A DNA stretch of 64,000 bases, taken from Zhenpiania hominis. Its GTDB lineage: Bacteria; Bacillota; Clostridia; Peptostreptococcales; Anaerovoracaceae. The DNA lies in the NCBI RefSeq assembly GCF_014333425.1, contig NZ_JACRYT010000010.1, positions 45,328 through 109,327 on the forward strand. Reading direction: 5' to 3'. The notes beneath the pieces were generated by a model. The model saw nothing but the letters and a program-made list of their open reading frames with translations, was not told where the DNA came from and did no database searches. The translations under genes and the position numbers were made by a program. This document shows, piece by piece, positions 1 through 9,406 of this stretch. Numbering within the stretch: position 1 is the first letter of the stretch; each line of letters starts with the position of its first letter.

Positions 1-1202
1 CTCATAAAGCGATCTCCGGTACGCCCTTCCCGATAGCAGGCTGTACAGAAGCTAGGCACGTGTCCTTCATCGATCAGCCAGTCTACCACCTGGTTGAGGG
101 TTCTCGTATCATTTACATCAAACTGGGAAGTATCTTCTTCCTCCGGTTCTTCTTCCACATATCCGCCCACGCTGGTGCGGCTGCCTCCGCTGATCTGGGA
201 AACGCCCAGATGCAGGGCCGCTGCCCGCATTTCCTTGCTTTCTCTTGTGGACATAATAATTCCGGTATAGGGAACGGCAATCCGCAATACGGCGATGATT
301 CTCTTGAACACCTCGTCAGGAACGCCATTGTCAAATTCATCCGGGTCAATATCATCGGCGGTTCTTACTCTCGGCACACTGATGGTATGCGGTCCGCAGC
401 CGAAGGTATCTTCCAGATGCTGAGCATGCATCAGAAGTCCTACGAAATCGTATTTATACAGGTTCAGGCCGAACAGAACGCCGCAGCCCACATCGTCGAT
501 TCCCGCTTCCATCGCCCGGTCCATAGCTTCCGTATGGTACGCGTAGTCGCTTTTCGGTCCGGTAGGATGGAGATATTCATAGGCTTCCTTGTTGTAGGTT
601 TCCTGGAACAGAATATAGGTTCCGATTCCCGCGTCTTTCAGCTTTTTATAGTTTTCCACCGTGGTGGCGGCAATGTTGACGTTTACTCTGCGGATAGCGC
701 CGTTTTTATGCTTAATATTGTAAATCGTATCGATACATTCCAGAATGTATTCAATCGGGTTATTTTTCGGGTCTTCGCCGGCCTCCAGCGCCAGACGCTT
801 GTGTCCCATATCCTGCAGCGCGGTTACTTCTTTTACAATATCCTCCTGGCTCAGCTTTTTCCTCGGGATATGCTTGTTCTGGCCGTGGTACGGGCAGTAA
901 CGGCAGCCGTTGATACAGTAATTGGATAAGTACAGAGGCGCGAACATAACAATCCGGTTTCCGTAGAATTTTTCTTTGATCCTTCCCGCCAGATCGAAAA
1001 TCTCCTGATGAATCTGCGGGTCCTCGCATTCCAGCAGCAGCATAGCGTCCTGGTAATTGAGGCCTTTGCAGTCTTCCGCTTTTTTCAGAATATCCCGGAT
1101 CCTGTCCAGATCGTTTTTATGCTCCTCCGCGTAAGCCAGCGTTCTTTTAATTTCCGCGTCATCAATGAATTCTGTCGCGATTTTTGATTTACTGTTGTAC
1201 AT
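1..1202 (-). CDS. hydG: [FeFe]-hydrogenase H-cluster maturase HydG (3' end beyond window)
   Basis: HydG is a radical-SAM tyrosine lyase that makes the CO and CN ligands of the [FeFe]-hydrogenase H cluster. The first 400 codons are present and the rest lies left of base 1. The radical-SAM cluster motif CINGCRYC (Cys96, 100, 103) is visible, as is the start of the C-terminal auxiliary cluster region (CTACYREGRTGDRF), which separates HydG from the related ThiH. The start ATG at 1202 is preceded by AAGGAAGGA. It lies 33 bases downstream of hydE in the same orientation, so the two are probably co-transcribed. The family is usually about 470 residues, so some 70 residues are missing here only because of the window edge. 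Confidence 0.95.
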   Translation of the reverse strand, partial: MYNSKSKIATEFIDDAEIKRTLAYAEEHKNDLDRIRDILKKAEDCKGLNYQDAMLLLECEDPQIHQEIFDLAGRIKEKFYGNRIVMFAPLYLSNYCINGCRYCPYHGQNKHIPRKKLSQEDIVKEVTALQDMGHKRLALEAGEDPKNNPIEYILECIDTIYNIKHKNGAIRRVNVNIAATTVENYKKLKDAGIGTYILFQETYNKEAYEYLHPTGPKSDYAYHTEAMDRAMEAGIDDVGCGVLFGLNLYKYDFVGLLMHAQHLEDTFGCGPHTISVPRVRTADDIDPDEFDNGVPDEVFKRIIAVLRIAVPYTGIIMSTRESKEMRAAALHLGVSQISGGSRTSVGGYVEEEPEEEDTSQFDVNDTRTLNQVVDWLIDEGHVPSFCTACYREGRTGDRFM

Positions 1203-1235
1203 TTTGTTCTTCCTTCCTTTTTTTCAGAGCGTTGA

Positions 1236-2189
1236 TCAGAGAGGGATTCTGCCCAGCTGCCGAATTTGCTCTTCCAGTTTTTTTCTGTCTCCGATTACAT
1301 CCGTTTTCTCCAGCTTGGCCGGATAGATTTCATAAGCCTGTTTATAGGGGTCGGGCGTCACTTTTTTCATAATAACGTTGGCTCCGCAGGCAAAGGCGTT
1401 GTCTTTTTCCTCCCGATTCACCACGCCCAGGGACGTTGTCACCGGCAGGTTCGCCTTTGGAAGCAGCAGCCGCGCCAGAGCCACCGCCCGCTTTGTCAGT
1501 TCCGTATCCCCGGCCTTTTCTCCCGCCAGAGGCGTGTCAGGATGGGGGATAAAGGGGCCGATTCCCGCCATTTTACAGTTCAGCTCTTTGAGCAGCAGCA
1601 GGTCGCTGGCGATGGTTTCCAGGGTCTGCCCCGGAAGGCCAATCATAAAGCCGCTGCCGGTTTCATAGCCCAGCCGGTTTATATTCTTCAGACATTCCAC
1701 CCGCTCTTTGAGGGTTCCACAGGGGTGCAGCCTGTCATAAAGCTCCGGATCCGCGGTTTCATGCTTCAGCAGATACCGATCCGCTCCGCAGTTTTTCAGA
1801 TAGCGCAGTTCTTCAAAGGTCAGCTCTCCGCAGCTCAAGGTCACCGCGGCTCCCATCTCTTTGATGGCTGTTACGATTTCCCCCAGCGTTTCTTTGTGGA
1901 AGTGAGGGTCCTCGCCTGACTGCAGGACAATCGTCCGATACCCCGCGTCCACCGCTTGTCTCGCGGTATCCAGAATTTCCTTTACCGACATCCGGTAGCG
2001 GACCGCCTTTTCATTGGTACTGTTGAGTCCGCAGTACAGGCACTGTCTCCTGCAGATGTTGGAAAACTCAATAATCGCCCGGATATGGACGATATCGCCT
2101 GTGTTTTCCCGCCGTACCGCGTCCGCCCGTCTGTACACCGGCTCGAAATCTTCAAGGGCCAGCATCTGTACCAGCTCTTTCTTTTCCAT
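1236..2189 (-). CDS. hydE: [FeFe]-hydrogenase H-cluster radical SAM maturase HydE
   Basis: HydE is a radical-SAM enzyme acting with HydG and HydF to build the diiron subcluster of [FeFe]-hydrogenase. The 317-residue product carries the cluster motif CRRQCLYCG (Cys46, 50, 53) and the HydE-typical segments SGEDP and GFMIGLPGQT. I place the start at 2189 because GGAG lies 8 bases upstream. An in-frame ATG at 2219 would lie inside the terminator U-run and has no ribosome site. It is the first gene of a hydE-hydG unit. The upstream leader has a nine-residue peptide and a terminator hairpin, suggesting conditional read-through. HydF is not in the window. Confidence 0.95.
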   Translation of the reverse strand: MEKKELVQMLALEDFEPVYRRADAVRRENTGDIVHIRAIIEFSNICRRQCLYCGLNSTNEKAVRYRMSVKEILDTARQAVDAGYRTIVLQSGEDPHFHKETLGEIVTAIKEMGAAVTLSCGELTFEELRYLKNCGADRYLLKHETADPELYDRLHPCGTLKERVECLKNINRLGYETGSGFMIGLPGQTLETIASDLLLLKELNCKMAGIGPFIPHPDTPLAGEKAGDTELTKRAVALARLLLPKANLPVTTSLGVVNREEKDNAFACGANVIMKKVTPDPYKQAYEIYPAKLEKTDVIGDRKKLEEQIRQLGRIPL

Positions 2190-2218
2190 TTTTCTTACTC
2201 CATTCACATCAGATTCCA

Positions 2219-2256
2219 TAAAAAAATCTCTGTATCAGCCGCAGCCATACAGAGAT
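2219..2256 (-). terminator. Rho-independent terminator/attenuator ahead of hydE
   Basis: A perfect 10-bp stem (ATCTCTGTAT at 2247-2256, ATACAGAGAT at 2226-2235 on the transcribed strand) with an 11-base loop is followed by seven U. It lies 30 bases before the hydE start and 5 bases after the stop of a short leader ORF. Ending the prmC transcript is one role; its position between a leader peptide and hydE favours attenuation of hydE. Confidence 0.8.
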
Positions 2257-2261
2257 TGTCG

Positions 2262-2291
2262 TTACAAAGTTGTATGCCACCGCCTTTCCAT
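2262..2291 (-). CDS. Putative nine-residue leader peptide of hydE
   Basis: A short ORF encodes MERRWHTTL followed by TAA. AAGGA lies 6 bases before its ATG. The stop codon is 5 bases before the terminator hairpin, the arrangement expected of a translation-controlled attenuator. An extended -10 promoter element TGGTAAAAT (-10 at 2377-2382) lies upstream, after prmC. No function is recognised for the peptide; the Arg-Arg-Trp run is the most obvious candidate for a stalling signal. The reading is an inference from layout alone. Confidence 0.45.
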   Translation of the reverse strand: MERRWHTTL

Positions 2292-2414
2292 AAGAGTTCC
2301 TTCTTTCTGGTTCAGTACGATTCATTTTTTTTGCCTTGAAAATCGGAAAATCCTTTTTCGCAGGCTTGTTATTATCATTTTACCACAAAAATGAAGAATT
2401 AACCATATAAATGA

Positions 2415-3281
2415 TCAATACAGAGCGGAAGCATACACAACCCGGTCATGCCCCGCCAGATCCTTCCTTACAAATACTTTCGTAAACGCTCCGGTTTCGC
2501 GGATCAGCCGTGTTACGTCTTCCGCCTGATCATGGCCGATTTCCAGGATCAGGACGCCTTTTTTCTCCAGATGATCCGGCGCCTGGCTGATGATGCGCCG
2601 GTAAAAATCCAGCCCATCCTCGCCGCCGTCCAGGGCAATCATGGGTTCGTGCAGCTTTACCTCGTCCTGAAGGATCGGAATCATATGGGATCGTATGTAA
2701 GGGGGGTTTGAAGCAATCAGATCATAACGCCGCTTTCCTACCGCTTTGTAGAGATCTCCCTGCCGGAACCGCAGCTTCACTCTGTTCTTTTTCGCGTTCT
2801 GTTTCGCGGTCTCCAGCGCGGGCTCACTGCAGTCGCTGGCCGTTACCTTTACATTTTCGCAGATCCGGGAAAGGGCTATGCCGATGGCTCCGCTTCCGCA
2901 GCAGAGATCCAGAACCTTCCACGCCTTTCTCCTATGAGTTTTGCTGTTATCTCCGCGTATGATCTTTGCCGCTTCCTCTACCAGAATTTCCGTGTCCTGT
3001 CTCGGGATCAGCACATTGGGATTCACTTGGAAGTTCAGACCCATAAATTCCTGCGTGCCGGTAATGTGCTGCAGGGGAATCCGCTGTTCCCTGCGCGCGA
3101 TCAGGTCAAAATAGCGCTTCTGCGTCTCCTCATCCACCGGTTCTCTGCCCCGCAGGAAAAGCTCTACCCGGTCTGCCCCGGTGATGTGGTAATAAATCAG
3201 CTCCGCGTCCAGCCACGGATCCATACAGTGGGCTTTTGTCAGGCGGCTTTCACCCAGTTTAATCATTTCTCTTACAAGCAT
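2415..3281 (-). CDS. prmC: Release factor glutamine methyltransferase PrmC/HemK
   Basis: PrmC methylates the glutamine of the GGQ motif in peptide-chain release factors. The 288-residue product has the family N-terminal helical domain, the SAM-binding segment DLCCGSGAIGIAL and the diagnostic NPPY motif (SNPPYI). Its first bases overlap the stop of the upstream DUF1385 gene by 10 bp, so translation is probably coupled. The order rho, DUF1385, prmC is common in Clostridia, usually followed by prfA, which is not here. Confidence 0.95.
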   Translation of the reverse strand: MLVREMIKLGESRLTKAHCMDPWLDAELIYYHITGADRVELFLRGREPVDEETQKRYFDLIARREQRIPLQHITGTQEFMGLNFQVNPNVLIPRQDTEILVEEAAKIIRGDNSKTHRRKAWKVLDLCCGSGAIGIALSRICENVKVTASDCSEPALETAKQNAKKNRVKLRFRQGDLYKAVGKRRYDLIASNPPYIRSHMIPILQDEVKLHEPMIALDGGEDGLDFYRRIISQAPDHLEKKGVLILEIGHDQAEDVTRLIRETGAFTKVFVRKDLAGHDRVVYASALY

Positions 3282-4345
3282 TTACTATCCGCGTCCTTCT
3301 CCTTTTGTTCCTTTTTTTCCTCCATGGACGGCTCCTCTTCGTGTTTTTCCTCTTGAATCAGCTTTCCGTCTTTGTCGCAGACGCCTTCATAGCAGGGCGT
3401 ATCCGGCGAAACCATAACCGCTTTCATGGCGGCAATGGCGACTTCCAGATGCTGTTTTTCCGGCTCCGCGGTGGTAAGCTTCTGAAGATACAACCCCGGC
3501 AGGCTGAGAATTTTGACCGCCAGATTGTCGCTGCGGCCCGCCCATCTGAGAAGCTCGTAGGAAAGCCCCGCAATAACCGGAATCAGCAGGAGCCTCGATA
3601 AAATCCGCCACACCAGGCTGGGCCATCCCAGCAGAGAAAACAGGATCAGGCTGATGACCATAACAAACATCAGAAAGCTGGTGCCGCATCTGGGATGGAG
3701 AGTATAAAACTGCTGGCAGTTTTCCGGGGTAAGTTCCAGTCCGTTTTCAAAACAATGGATACATTTATGCTCCGCTCCGTGGTATCGGAACACCGTCTGA
3801 ATATCCTGCATTTTGGAAATCAGCAGAATATAAAGCACAAACAGAATAATCCTCAGTACGCCTTCTATCAGATTTAAAAGAACCTCGCTGGACGTAAAAT
3901 GACCCAGCCAGTTCACTGCCGCTGTCGGCAGGATAATGAAGATTCCCACCGTCAGAAGCAGGGCGATCACAACAGAAGCGTACAGCATGATGTTCCATGC
4001 TCCCTTTTCGCCGAACTTTTTCTCCAGCCACAGAGAAAGTTTGTCCTCCTCGTATTCCACAGCGTCCGGTCCGTCGTAGCCTTCCAGAACCTCTGCTGAA
4101 TACATCAGCGTTCTTGTCCCTGTCACCAGAGATCCGACAAACACGCCTACGCCGCGAATGATGGGAATCTTCATCCATTTTGCCGGTTCTTTCAGTTTTT
4201 CTGTCTTAATATGGATATCCTTGTTTGGAAGCCGCACCGCCACCGCGGTCCGATCTTCTCCCTTCATCATAATCCCTTCGAGAACGGCTTGTCCTCCCAC
4301 CTTGGTCGGACAGGCGTCCTTTAAAAATATTTTTTTCAGATCCAT
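3272..4345 (-). CDS. DUF1385 family membrane protein (YqhQ-like)
   Basis: A 357-residue protein of the DUF1385/YqhQ family. The signature [13 protein letters not shown] is near residue 17. A strongly hydrophobic segment follows at about 120-150, another at 157-178, and two more around 222-265. The conserved [15 protein letters not shown] and HPRCGTSFL motifs sit between membrane segments. The family's biochemical role is not established, although the gene is conserved beside rpmE/rho and prmC/prfA in many Firmicutes. The start follows the rho stop by 2 bases and has GAGGGG upstream, so it is part of the rho operon. Confidence 0.9.
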   Translation of the reverse strand: MDLKKIFLKDACPTKVGGQAVLEGIMMKGEDRTAVAVRLPNKDIHIKTEKLKEPAKWMKIPIIRGVGVFVGSLVTGTRTLMYSAEVLEGYDGPDAVEYEEDKLSLWLEKKFGEKGAWNIMLYASVVIALLLTVGIFIILPTAAVNWLGHFTSSEVLLNLIEGVLRIILFVLYILLISKMQDIQTVFRYHGAEHKCIHCFENGLELTPENCQQFYTLHPRCGTSFLMFVMVISLILFSLLGWPSLVWRILSRLLLIPVIAGLSYELLRWAGRSDNLAVKILSLPGLYLQKLTTAEPEKQHLEVAIAAMKAVMVSPDTPCYEGVCDKDGKLIQEEKHEEEPSMEEKKEQKEKDADSKCL

Positions 4346-4347
4346 CG

Positions 4348-5991
4348 TTACCCCTCAAGTCTGACACGTTTGATTACTTGGATAAAGTCGCTGTTGTTTC
4401 TTGTATGCGCCAGGTTGTCGATAATGGTTTCCGTCACTTCCTGCACGCTGCTGTTGGAAAGCGCTCTTCTCATTGCCCATACCGCTTCCAGCTCCTGCTG
4501 GTTCATGAGCAGATCCTCCCGTCTGGTTCCGGATTTGTTGAGATCAATGGCAGGGAAAATCCTCTTTTCTGAGAGCTTGCGATCAAGATGCAGCTCCATG
4601 TTGCCGGTTCCTTTAAATTCCTCGAAAATTACGTCATCCATCCGGCTGCCGGTCTCCACCAGGGCTGTGGCGAGAATGGTAATGCTTCCCCCTTCTTCCA
4701 GGTTTCTTGCCGCTCCGAAAAATTTCTTCGGTTTGTGAAGCGCCCCCGGATCCAGTCCTCCGGAAAGAGTTCTTCCGGAAGCCGGTACAACCAGGTTGTA
4801 GGCTCTGGCAAGACGGGTAATGCTGTCTAAAAGAATCACAACGTCTTTGCCATGCTCCACCAGGCGCTGGGCTCTGGCAAGAACCATTTCCGCCACCTTT
4901 ACATGATGCTGCGGCAGTTCGTCAAAGGTGGAATAAATAACCTCGCCGCTCTTCAGGGAGCGTTTCATATCGGTTACTTCTTCCGGCCGTTCGTCCACCA
5001 GCAGCACGATCATTTCAATCTCCGGGTATTTCTTTTCAATACTGTTGGCGATTTTTTTCAAGAGTACGGTTTTTCCCGCTTTCGGAGGCGCTACAATCAG
5101 GCCTCTCTGTCCTTTTCCGATGGGCGCGATCAGATCGATCAGACGCATGGAAAGATCCCTTGTAGCAGTGTCTTCAAGAGAAAGCCGCTCATCGGGAAAG
5201 ATCGGCGTCAGCTCTTCAAAATGGGGCCGTTTCATGGCGACGCCCGGTTCATCTCCGTTGACTGTTACAACGTAAAGCAGGGCGCCGAACCGCTCCCCTT
5301 CGTTGGGCTTTCTGGAAATTCCTCTGATTTTGTCCCCTGTTTTCAGATTAAAGCGCCGAATCTGCGCCGGAGAAACGTAAATATCCTTATCGCTGGTAAG
5401 GAAGTTGGAAAAGCGCAGGAATCCGAATCCTCCCTCTGCCAGTTCCAGAATTCCTTCTACCTCCGGCCGGTCTTCTTTATCGGGAATAACCTTGCGTTTC
5501 CCCCGGCTTTCCACTTTTTTCTCCTCGGGAGCCTCCGGTTCCTGAGGCGGCAGATCGTGCTTTTCATGAGTTTCAACCTTTTCACGGGGTTCAAAGGCTT
5601 CGGAAGTTTCGCGGGTTTCGGAAGCGGCTTCCCTCTCCGCGTCTTTGACTGCCGGCACTCTGACCGTCCGTTTTCTTTTGGTTTCTTTTCCTGGCTCCGC
5701 GTTCTTCTCTTCTTTTTTAGAAGCTGCCTTTTTTCTGGTTTCCCGTTTTCCGGTTTTGGTTTCTTTTACGCTTTTTGTAGCTTTTGCTTTCCGGGGCTTT
5801 GCTTTTTTTTCTTCCTGCTCTGTCTGAGGCTTTGTCTGCGCAGGTTCCGGCTCTTCCCCCGGCGCGTCAATCTTTGAAAGGGCTTCAATCAACTGCGCTT
5901 TGCGCATTGCGGCATACCCTTCAAGTCCCAGATTTTTGGCAAGCTCTTTTAATTCGACTACCTTCTTCCCCTTAAGTATTGTTTCTTCCAT
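4348..5991 (-). CDS. rho: Transcription termination factor Rho
   Basis: Rho is the hexameric RNA helicase that ends transcription. The 547-residue product has an N-terminal SAP-like Rho_N region (about 1-45), a long Lys/Glu/Arg-rich insertion (about 46-175), the cold-shock RNA-binding domain, then the ATPase with Walker [13 protein letters not shown] and Walker [16 protein letters not shown]. The start at 5991 is chosen because AAAGGA lies 7 bases upstream; a longer reading frame has no such site. The charged N-terminal insertion makes this protein longer than the E. coli form (419 residues); such insertions are known in other Gram-positive Rho proteins. Confidence 0.97.
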   Translation of the reverse strand: MEETILKGKKVVELKELAKNLGLEGYAAMRKAQLIEALSKIDAPGEEPEPAQTKPQTEQEEKKAKPRKAKATKSVKETKTGKRETRKKAASKKEEKNAEPGKETKRKRTVRVPAVKDAEREAASETRETSEAFEPREKVETHEKHDLPPQEPEAPEEKKVESRGKRKVIPDKEDRPEVEGILELAEGGFGFLRFSNFLTSDKDIYVSPAQIRRFNLKTGDKIRGISRKPNEGERFGALLYVVTVNGDEPGVAMKRPHFEELTPIFPDERLSLEDTATRDLSMRLIDLIAPIGKGQRGLIVAPPKAGKTVLLKKIANSIEKKYPEIEMIVLLVDERPEEVTDMKRSLKSGEVIYSTFDELPQHHVKVAEMVLARAQRLVEHGKDVVILLDSITRLARAYNLVVPASGRTLSGGLDPGALHKPKKFFGAARNLEEGGSITILATALVETGSRMDDVIFEEFKGTGNMELHLDRKLSEKRIFPAIDLNKSGTRREDLLMNQQELEAVWAMRRALSNSSVQEVTETIIDNLAHTRNNSDFIQVIKRVRLEG

Positions 5992-6021
5992 AAAATATCC
6001 TTTCGCGCAGATATATTGCAA

Positions 6022-6473
6022 TATCCGTGCTGTCCTTTCCTTGTTCGTTCCTGTTTTGATGGTTTCACTGGAAATGTGTATTAGATAAAACAGATAAGCT
6101 TATAAGACTTTCAATATCTATTACTATATACCTATTTTTAGCAGGTTACAATATTTTTTGCGCAAAAAAATCCGGGCACCAGGGCAGATCTGCAAATTTT
6201 TATCTTGTCTGAAAGGCTCCTGATGTTCGGGTTATCAGAACGGTTGTGTCCAATTAGCGATATTAAATACTACGGACACATAATTTCGATAAAGAAACTC
6301 ATTCTTTAGAAAAGAGTTTCCTCAGATACCTGTAATTGTTCCTGTATTTGAAACAACTTCGACAGTCTTTGATGAAATTCGACTATATTCGACATGCTCG
6401 AAAGTTAGTCCCAATAAACTTTTTATTCCCAAATAAGAAAAAAGCTGCATTGGACACACATCCGCCTTTAAAC
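6022..6473. other. Intergenic region upstream of rho
   Basis: No gene is supported here. Possible leftward -10 elements for rho lie at about 6120-6130 in an AT-rich stretch. Two inverted repeats are visible: TGTGTCC/GGACACA around 6245-6283 and GAAACTC/GAGTTTC around 6294-6320. They may be remnants of a mobile hairpin or leader structures; nothing firmer can be said. Confidence 0.3.
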
Positions 6474-6509
6474 AGAAAAAAAAACAGGCTGTCCTGTGAA
6501 AGGACAGCC
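6474..6509 (-). terminator. Rho-independent terminator of hbd
   Basis: A perfect 9-bp stem (GGCTGTCCT/AGGACAGCC) with a 5-base loop, followed on the minus strand by a U-rich run (6476-6484), lies just after the hbd stop codon. Confidence 0.9.
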
Positions 6510-6521
6510 TTAAGTAATCGT

Positions 6522-7370
6522 TTATTTGCTGTAGTCGTAGAAACCAACGCCGGTCTTTCTTCCCAGCTTGTTGGCACGAACCATTTTTCTGAGCAGCGGA
6601 TGAGGTCTGTATTTCGGATCTCCGTATTCTCTGTACAGAGTTTCCATAATAGCCAGGCATACATCCAGTCCAACCAGGTCGCCCAGCGCGAGAGGTCCCA
6701 TCGGATGGTTTGCGCCAAGCTGCATAGCAGTGTCGATGCCTTCGGCGTCCGCGACACCGTCTGCCAGGATTCCGATACCTTCGTTGATCATCGGGATCAG
6801 GATTCTGTTTACAACAAATCCAGGAGCTTCCGCAACATCTACCGGAGTCTTTCCGAGAGCTTTTGTCAGCTCGATGATGGTTGTTCTTGTTTCTTCGGAA
6901 GTTGTCAGGCCTTTTACGATTTCTACCAGTTTCATAGCAGGAACCGGGTTAAAGAAGTGCATTCCGATGATTTTGTCCGGTCTGTTTGTCGCCGCGGCGA
7001 TTTCTGTGATGGACAGAGCGGAAGTGTTTGTCGCGATAATCGTATCCGGCTTGCACAGTTCATCTAATTCCTGGAACAGCGCTTTTTTCGCGTCCATATC
7101 TTCCGTTGCCGCTTCAATAATCAGATCCGCGTCTTTTACGATGCTGATATCTGTGGAACCATGGATTCTTCCCAGGATTGCTTCCTTGTCCGCTTCGGTG
7201 ATCTTTTCTTTTTTCACCAATTTGTCCAGGTTCTTTGTAACCGTAGCCATTCCTTTATCTACGGAAGTCTGTCTTCTTGCTCTCAGTACAACTTCGTAAC
7301 CGTTCTGAGCGAGAACCTGAATAATTCCGGCACCCATTGTTCCTGTGCCTAATACTCCAACCTTTTTCAT
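6522..7370 (-). CDS. hbd: 3-hydroxybutyryl-CoA dehydrogenase
   Basis: This NAD(P)-dependent enzyme reduces acetoacetyl-CoA to 3-hydroxybutyryl-CoA in the butyrate/butanol pathway. The 282-residue length is typical. The Rossmann motif GTGTMGAG is at the N terminus, and the family motifs [13 protein letters not shown] and GFVVNRIL are present, as is the C-terminal [11 protein letters not shown]. The start is preceded by a strong AGGAGGA. It is a single-gene unit with its own promoter and terminator. A Rex-like operator between promoter and start suggests control by the NADH/NAD+ ratio. Other butyrate genes (thl, crt, bcd, etf) are not adjacent. Confidence 0.95.
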   Translation of the reverse strand: MKKVGVLGTGTMGAGIIQVLAQNGYEVVLRARRQTSVDKGMATVTKNLDKLVKKEKITEADKEAILGRIHGSTDISIVKDADLIIEAATEDMDAKKALFQELDELCKPDTIIATNTSALSITEIAAATNRPDKIIGMHFFNPVPAMKLVEIVKGLTTSEETRTTIIELTKALGKTPVDVAEAPGFVVNRILIPMINEGIGILADGVADAEGIDTAMQLGANHPMGPLALGDLVGLDVCLAIMETLYREYGDPKYRPHPLLRKMVRANKLGRKTGVGFYDYSK

Positions 7371-7412
7371 TAATACGTCCTCCTTGCAGTGTTACAATCC
7401 ACTTCGCACGGA

Positions 7413-7430
7413 TTGTTAAAAGTTTAACTT
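7413..7430 (-). promoter_or_regulatory. Rex-type redox operator of hbd
   Basis: The sequence TTGTTAAAAGTTTAACTT matches the known Rex consensus TTGTTAA-N4-TTAACAA at 16 of 18 positions counting the spacer as free; the two mismatches are the last two bases. It lies between the hbd promoter and start codon, where binding would block transcription. Rex control of hbd-type genes is established in clostridia. Confidence 0.7.
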
Positions 7431-7443
7431 TTTCTTATGGGTA

Positions 7444-7473
7444 ATTATATACCATACAGTTATATATTGTAAA
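7444..7473 (-). promoter_or_regulatory. Promoter of hbd
   Basis: Minus-strand -35 TTTACA (7468-7473) and -10 TATAAT (7444-7449) with an 18-base spacer. The predicted start site is about 7437, just upstream of the Rex-like site. Confidence 0.75.
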
Positions 7474-7496
7474 CTATTTTTGTACTATTTGCATTA

Positions 7497-8714
7497 TTAA
7501 ATTTCCTTTTTCATCTCTTTTTTGTAAGCTTCCACTCCCGGCTGGTCAAACGGGTTGACTCCCATCAGCATGGCGGTAACGGCGCAGGTGGTCTCAAAGA
7601 AATAGATCAGCTGTCCATAGTAGAAAGCGTCTAGCTTTGGAATATCAATGCGGATTACCGGCGTGCCCGCGCTGCTGTGGGCTTCGATGACCCCCTTCAT
7701 AGCGGCGCGATTGAGCTGTGTCATGGTTTTGCCCTTCAGCGGGCCTTCCGGAACCGTCAGATCCACCGGGGACTGCTCGATATTCAGCACAGTCTCAAAG
7801 AAAATCGGGCTGCCCTGCTGGAGGAACTGCCCCATGGAATGAAGATCCGCTGTCAGTTCCAGTCCCGCCGGAAACAGTCCTGTGCCTTCCTTTCCTTCAC
7901 TTTCTCCAAAAAGCTGTTTGATCCATTCTACAAAATATTTTAAATCCGGTTCATAGTGCTGGATCGCTTCTACGGATTTTCCTTTCTGAAGCAAGAGATA
8001 TCTTGCCGCCGCGTAGTCCGGTCCGTCAAAATCCCAGTCCGGCGAAGCAGCCATCACTTCCGCGCCTTCCATCAAACTTCGGATATCCGCGCCTGCCACC
8101 GCGATCGGCAAAAGCCCCACCGGAGTCAGAACGGAATACCGCCCGCCGATGTCCGAAGGAATCACAAAGCTGGTATACCCTTCCCGCTCTGTTTCCTCGC
8201 GAAGGGCGCCGTTTTCGGCGTCTGTAATCGCGTAAATCCTTTTTACTGCCTCTGCTTTTCCATATTTTTTAATAAGCGCTTCTTTGAAAATATTAAAAGC
8301 CGCCGTTGTTTCTACAGTTGTTCCGGATTTTGAAATGACACATAGGCAGACTTCTTTTGCCGCCATTTCTTCCAGCAGTCTGGCATGGTACGTCGCGCTT
8401 AAGTTAATCCCCGCGAATTTTACTTCCGGCGCGTCCGGCGCTTTTCCCAACGCGTCAATGGCCGCCTTCGCGCCCAGATAGGAGCCTCCGATTCCAATGA
8501 CGATAAAAAGTTCGCACTGCTGCCGGATGATATCGCTGACATTTAAAATCCGCTCCATCTCATTTTTATCTTGCTGAAGGGGCAGCTTTACCCACCCGGT
8601 AAAAGTCTCTTTTCCAGACCACAACCGTTCCAGCGCCGTGTCAATTTCCAGCTTCTTCTGCCGGATTTCTTCCATGGTCAGACCGCTTTTCGATAGATCG
8701 ACTTTTATTTCCAT
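7497..8714 (-). CDS. pgi: Glucose-6-phosphate isomerase
   Basis: Interconverts glucose 6-phosphate and fructose 6-phosphate in glycolysis. The 405-residue product has the PGI segments IGIGGSYLGAKAA, SKSGTTVETTAAFN and DIGGRYSVLTPVGLLP. The length fits the shorter bacterial PGI class. I start at 8714, where GGAGG lies 8 bases upstream; the first in-frame ATG (8720) is only 2 bases from that ribosome site. The gene is followed by the separate hbd promoter and has no obvious terminator of its own. Confidence 0.95.
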   Translation of the reverse strand: MEIKVDLSKSGLTMEEIRQKKLEIDTALERLWSGKETFTGWVKLPLQQDKNEMERILNVSDIIRQQCELFIVIGIGGSYLGAKAAIDALGKAPDAPEVKFAGINLSATYHARLLEEMAAKEVCLCVISKSGTTVETTAAFNIFKEALIKKYGKAEAVKRIYAITDAENGALREETEREGYTSFVIPSDIGGRYSVLTPVGLLPIAVAGADIRSLMEGAEVMAASPDWDFDGPDYAAARYLLLQKGKSVEAIQHYEPDLKYFVEWIKQLFGESEGKEGTGLFPAGLELTADLHSMGQFLQQGSPIFFETVLNIEQSPVDLTVPEGPLKGKTMTQLNRAAMKGVIEAHSSAGTPVIRIDIPKLDAFYYGQLIYFFETTCAVTAMLMGVNPFDQPGVEAYKKEMKKEI

Positions 8715-8729
8715 ACTCATTTCCTCCAA

Positions 8730-9406
8730 GAATCTCTGCCGTTTTAGCTTCTGTCTCTATTATACAGGCTTCTTTTGGATTTTACACCTTCCTTTTGGAT
8801 TTTTATCACGACTTCTTCCATAAAAACAGCCGCCCCCGGCGCGAGATGGTGTGCGGGCGGAACGAGCAGGACGGCGCGTGGGGAGTGGGGATCGGGGAGC
8901 GGAGATCGGAGATCGCGAACAAATCGCTGATTATTCTGCTAGAAATGCGCGGCGCGCCAACAAATTTCGGATCTTTTTCCCAGAAATGCGCAGTTCGCCA
9001 ACAAATTGCTGGTTTTATAAAAAAACCTGCGTTTTCCCATCTTTCTTTTTAACAAAATCCCAATATATAGAATTCTACTATGAATTTTTTACAAAATCCG
9101 CAATTTAAGTTTCAAAAATTCGGGAAAGTTCGCGTTTCCCCCGCGCCCTTCCAGCTCTTCCCTTTTTATGCAGAATCCTTCGCTTTTTAAACAATATCCT
9201 TCACAACAGATGATCCTCAATCCGGTAAATAGCAAAGACAAATTTCCCATTTTTCTTCTGGATTTCATGCACCATCTCAGCATCTCCACAGGCAGAAACG
9301 TCTTTTTACTTTCTTCCTTTCCTTTTCATTGTTTATCCTTTGGCCCTTCGTTACATTAAAGCTCTATTCGTTATTTTTTCAATTTTATGAAAGGTAGGAA
9401 AATACT
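8730..9406. other. Intergenic region between pgi and a small secreted protein gene
   Basis: No convincing gene is seen. The region holds a G-rich, low-complexity stretch (about 8835-8915) and a 41-bp tandem repeat. The pgi promoter should lie at its left end. A short coding-like segment on the minus strand around 9190-9300 is interrupted by stops and is not called. Confidence 0.4.
8915..9021. repeat. 41-bp direct tandem repeat, about 2.6 units
   Basis: Units begin at 8915, 8956 and 8997. Each opens with GC(G/C)AACAAAT and the first two carry AGAAATGCGC at the same offset (8941 and 8982). Unit identity is imperfect. Role unknown. Confidence 0.65.

Noticed and set aside
60..929. A long rightward open frame across the hydG region
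   Set aside because: It lies opposite the well-conserved hydG frame, which has cluster cysteines and a ribosome site; the other frame has no recognisable features.
4852..5877. A 341-codon rightward open frame opposite rho
   Set aside because: Phe/Leu-rich product is the mirror of the Lys/Glu-rich Rho N terminus; no ribosome site or domain.
8915..9021. Direct repeats as a CRISPR array
   Set aside because: Units are contiguous with a 41-bp period and no constant repeat/variable spacer pattern; no cas genes.
9190..9300. Coding-like leftward segment with AEMVHEIQKKNGKFVFAIYR
   Set aside because: Interrupted by stops on both sides, no start or family match; too little to call a pseudogene.
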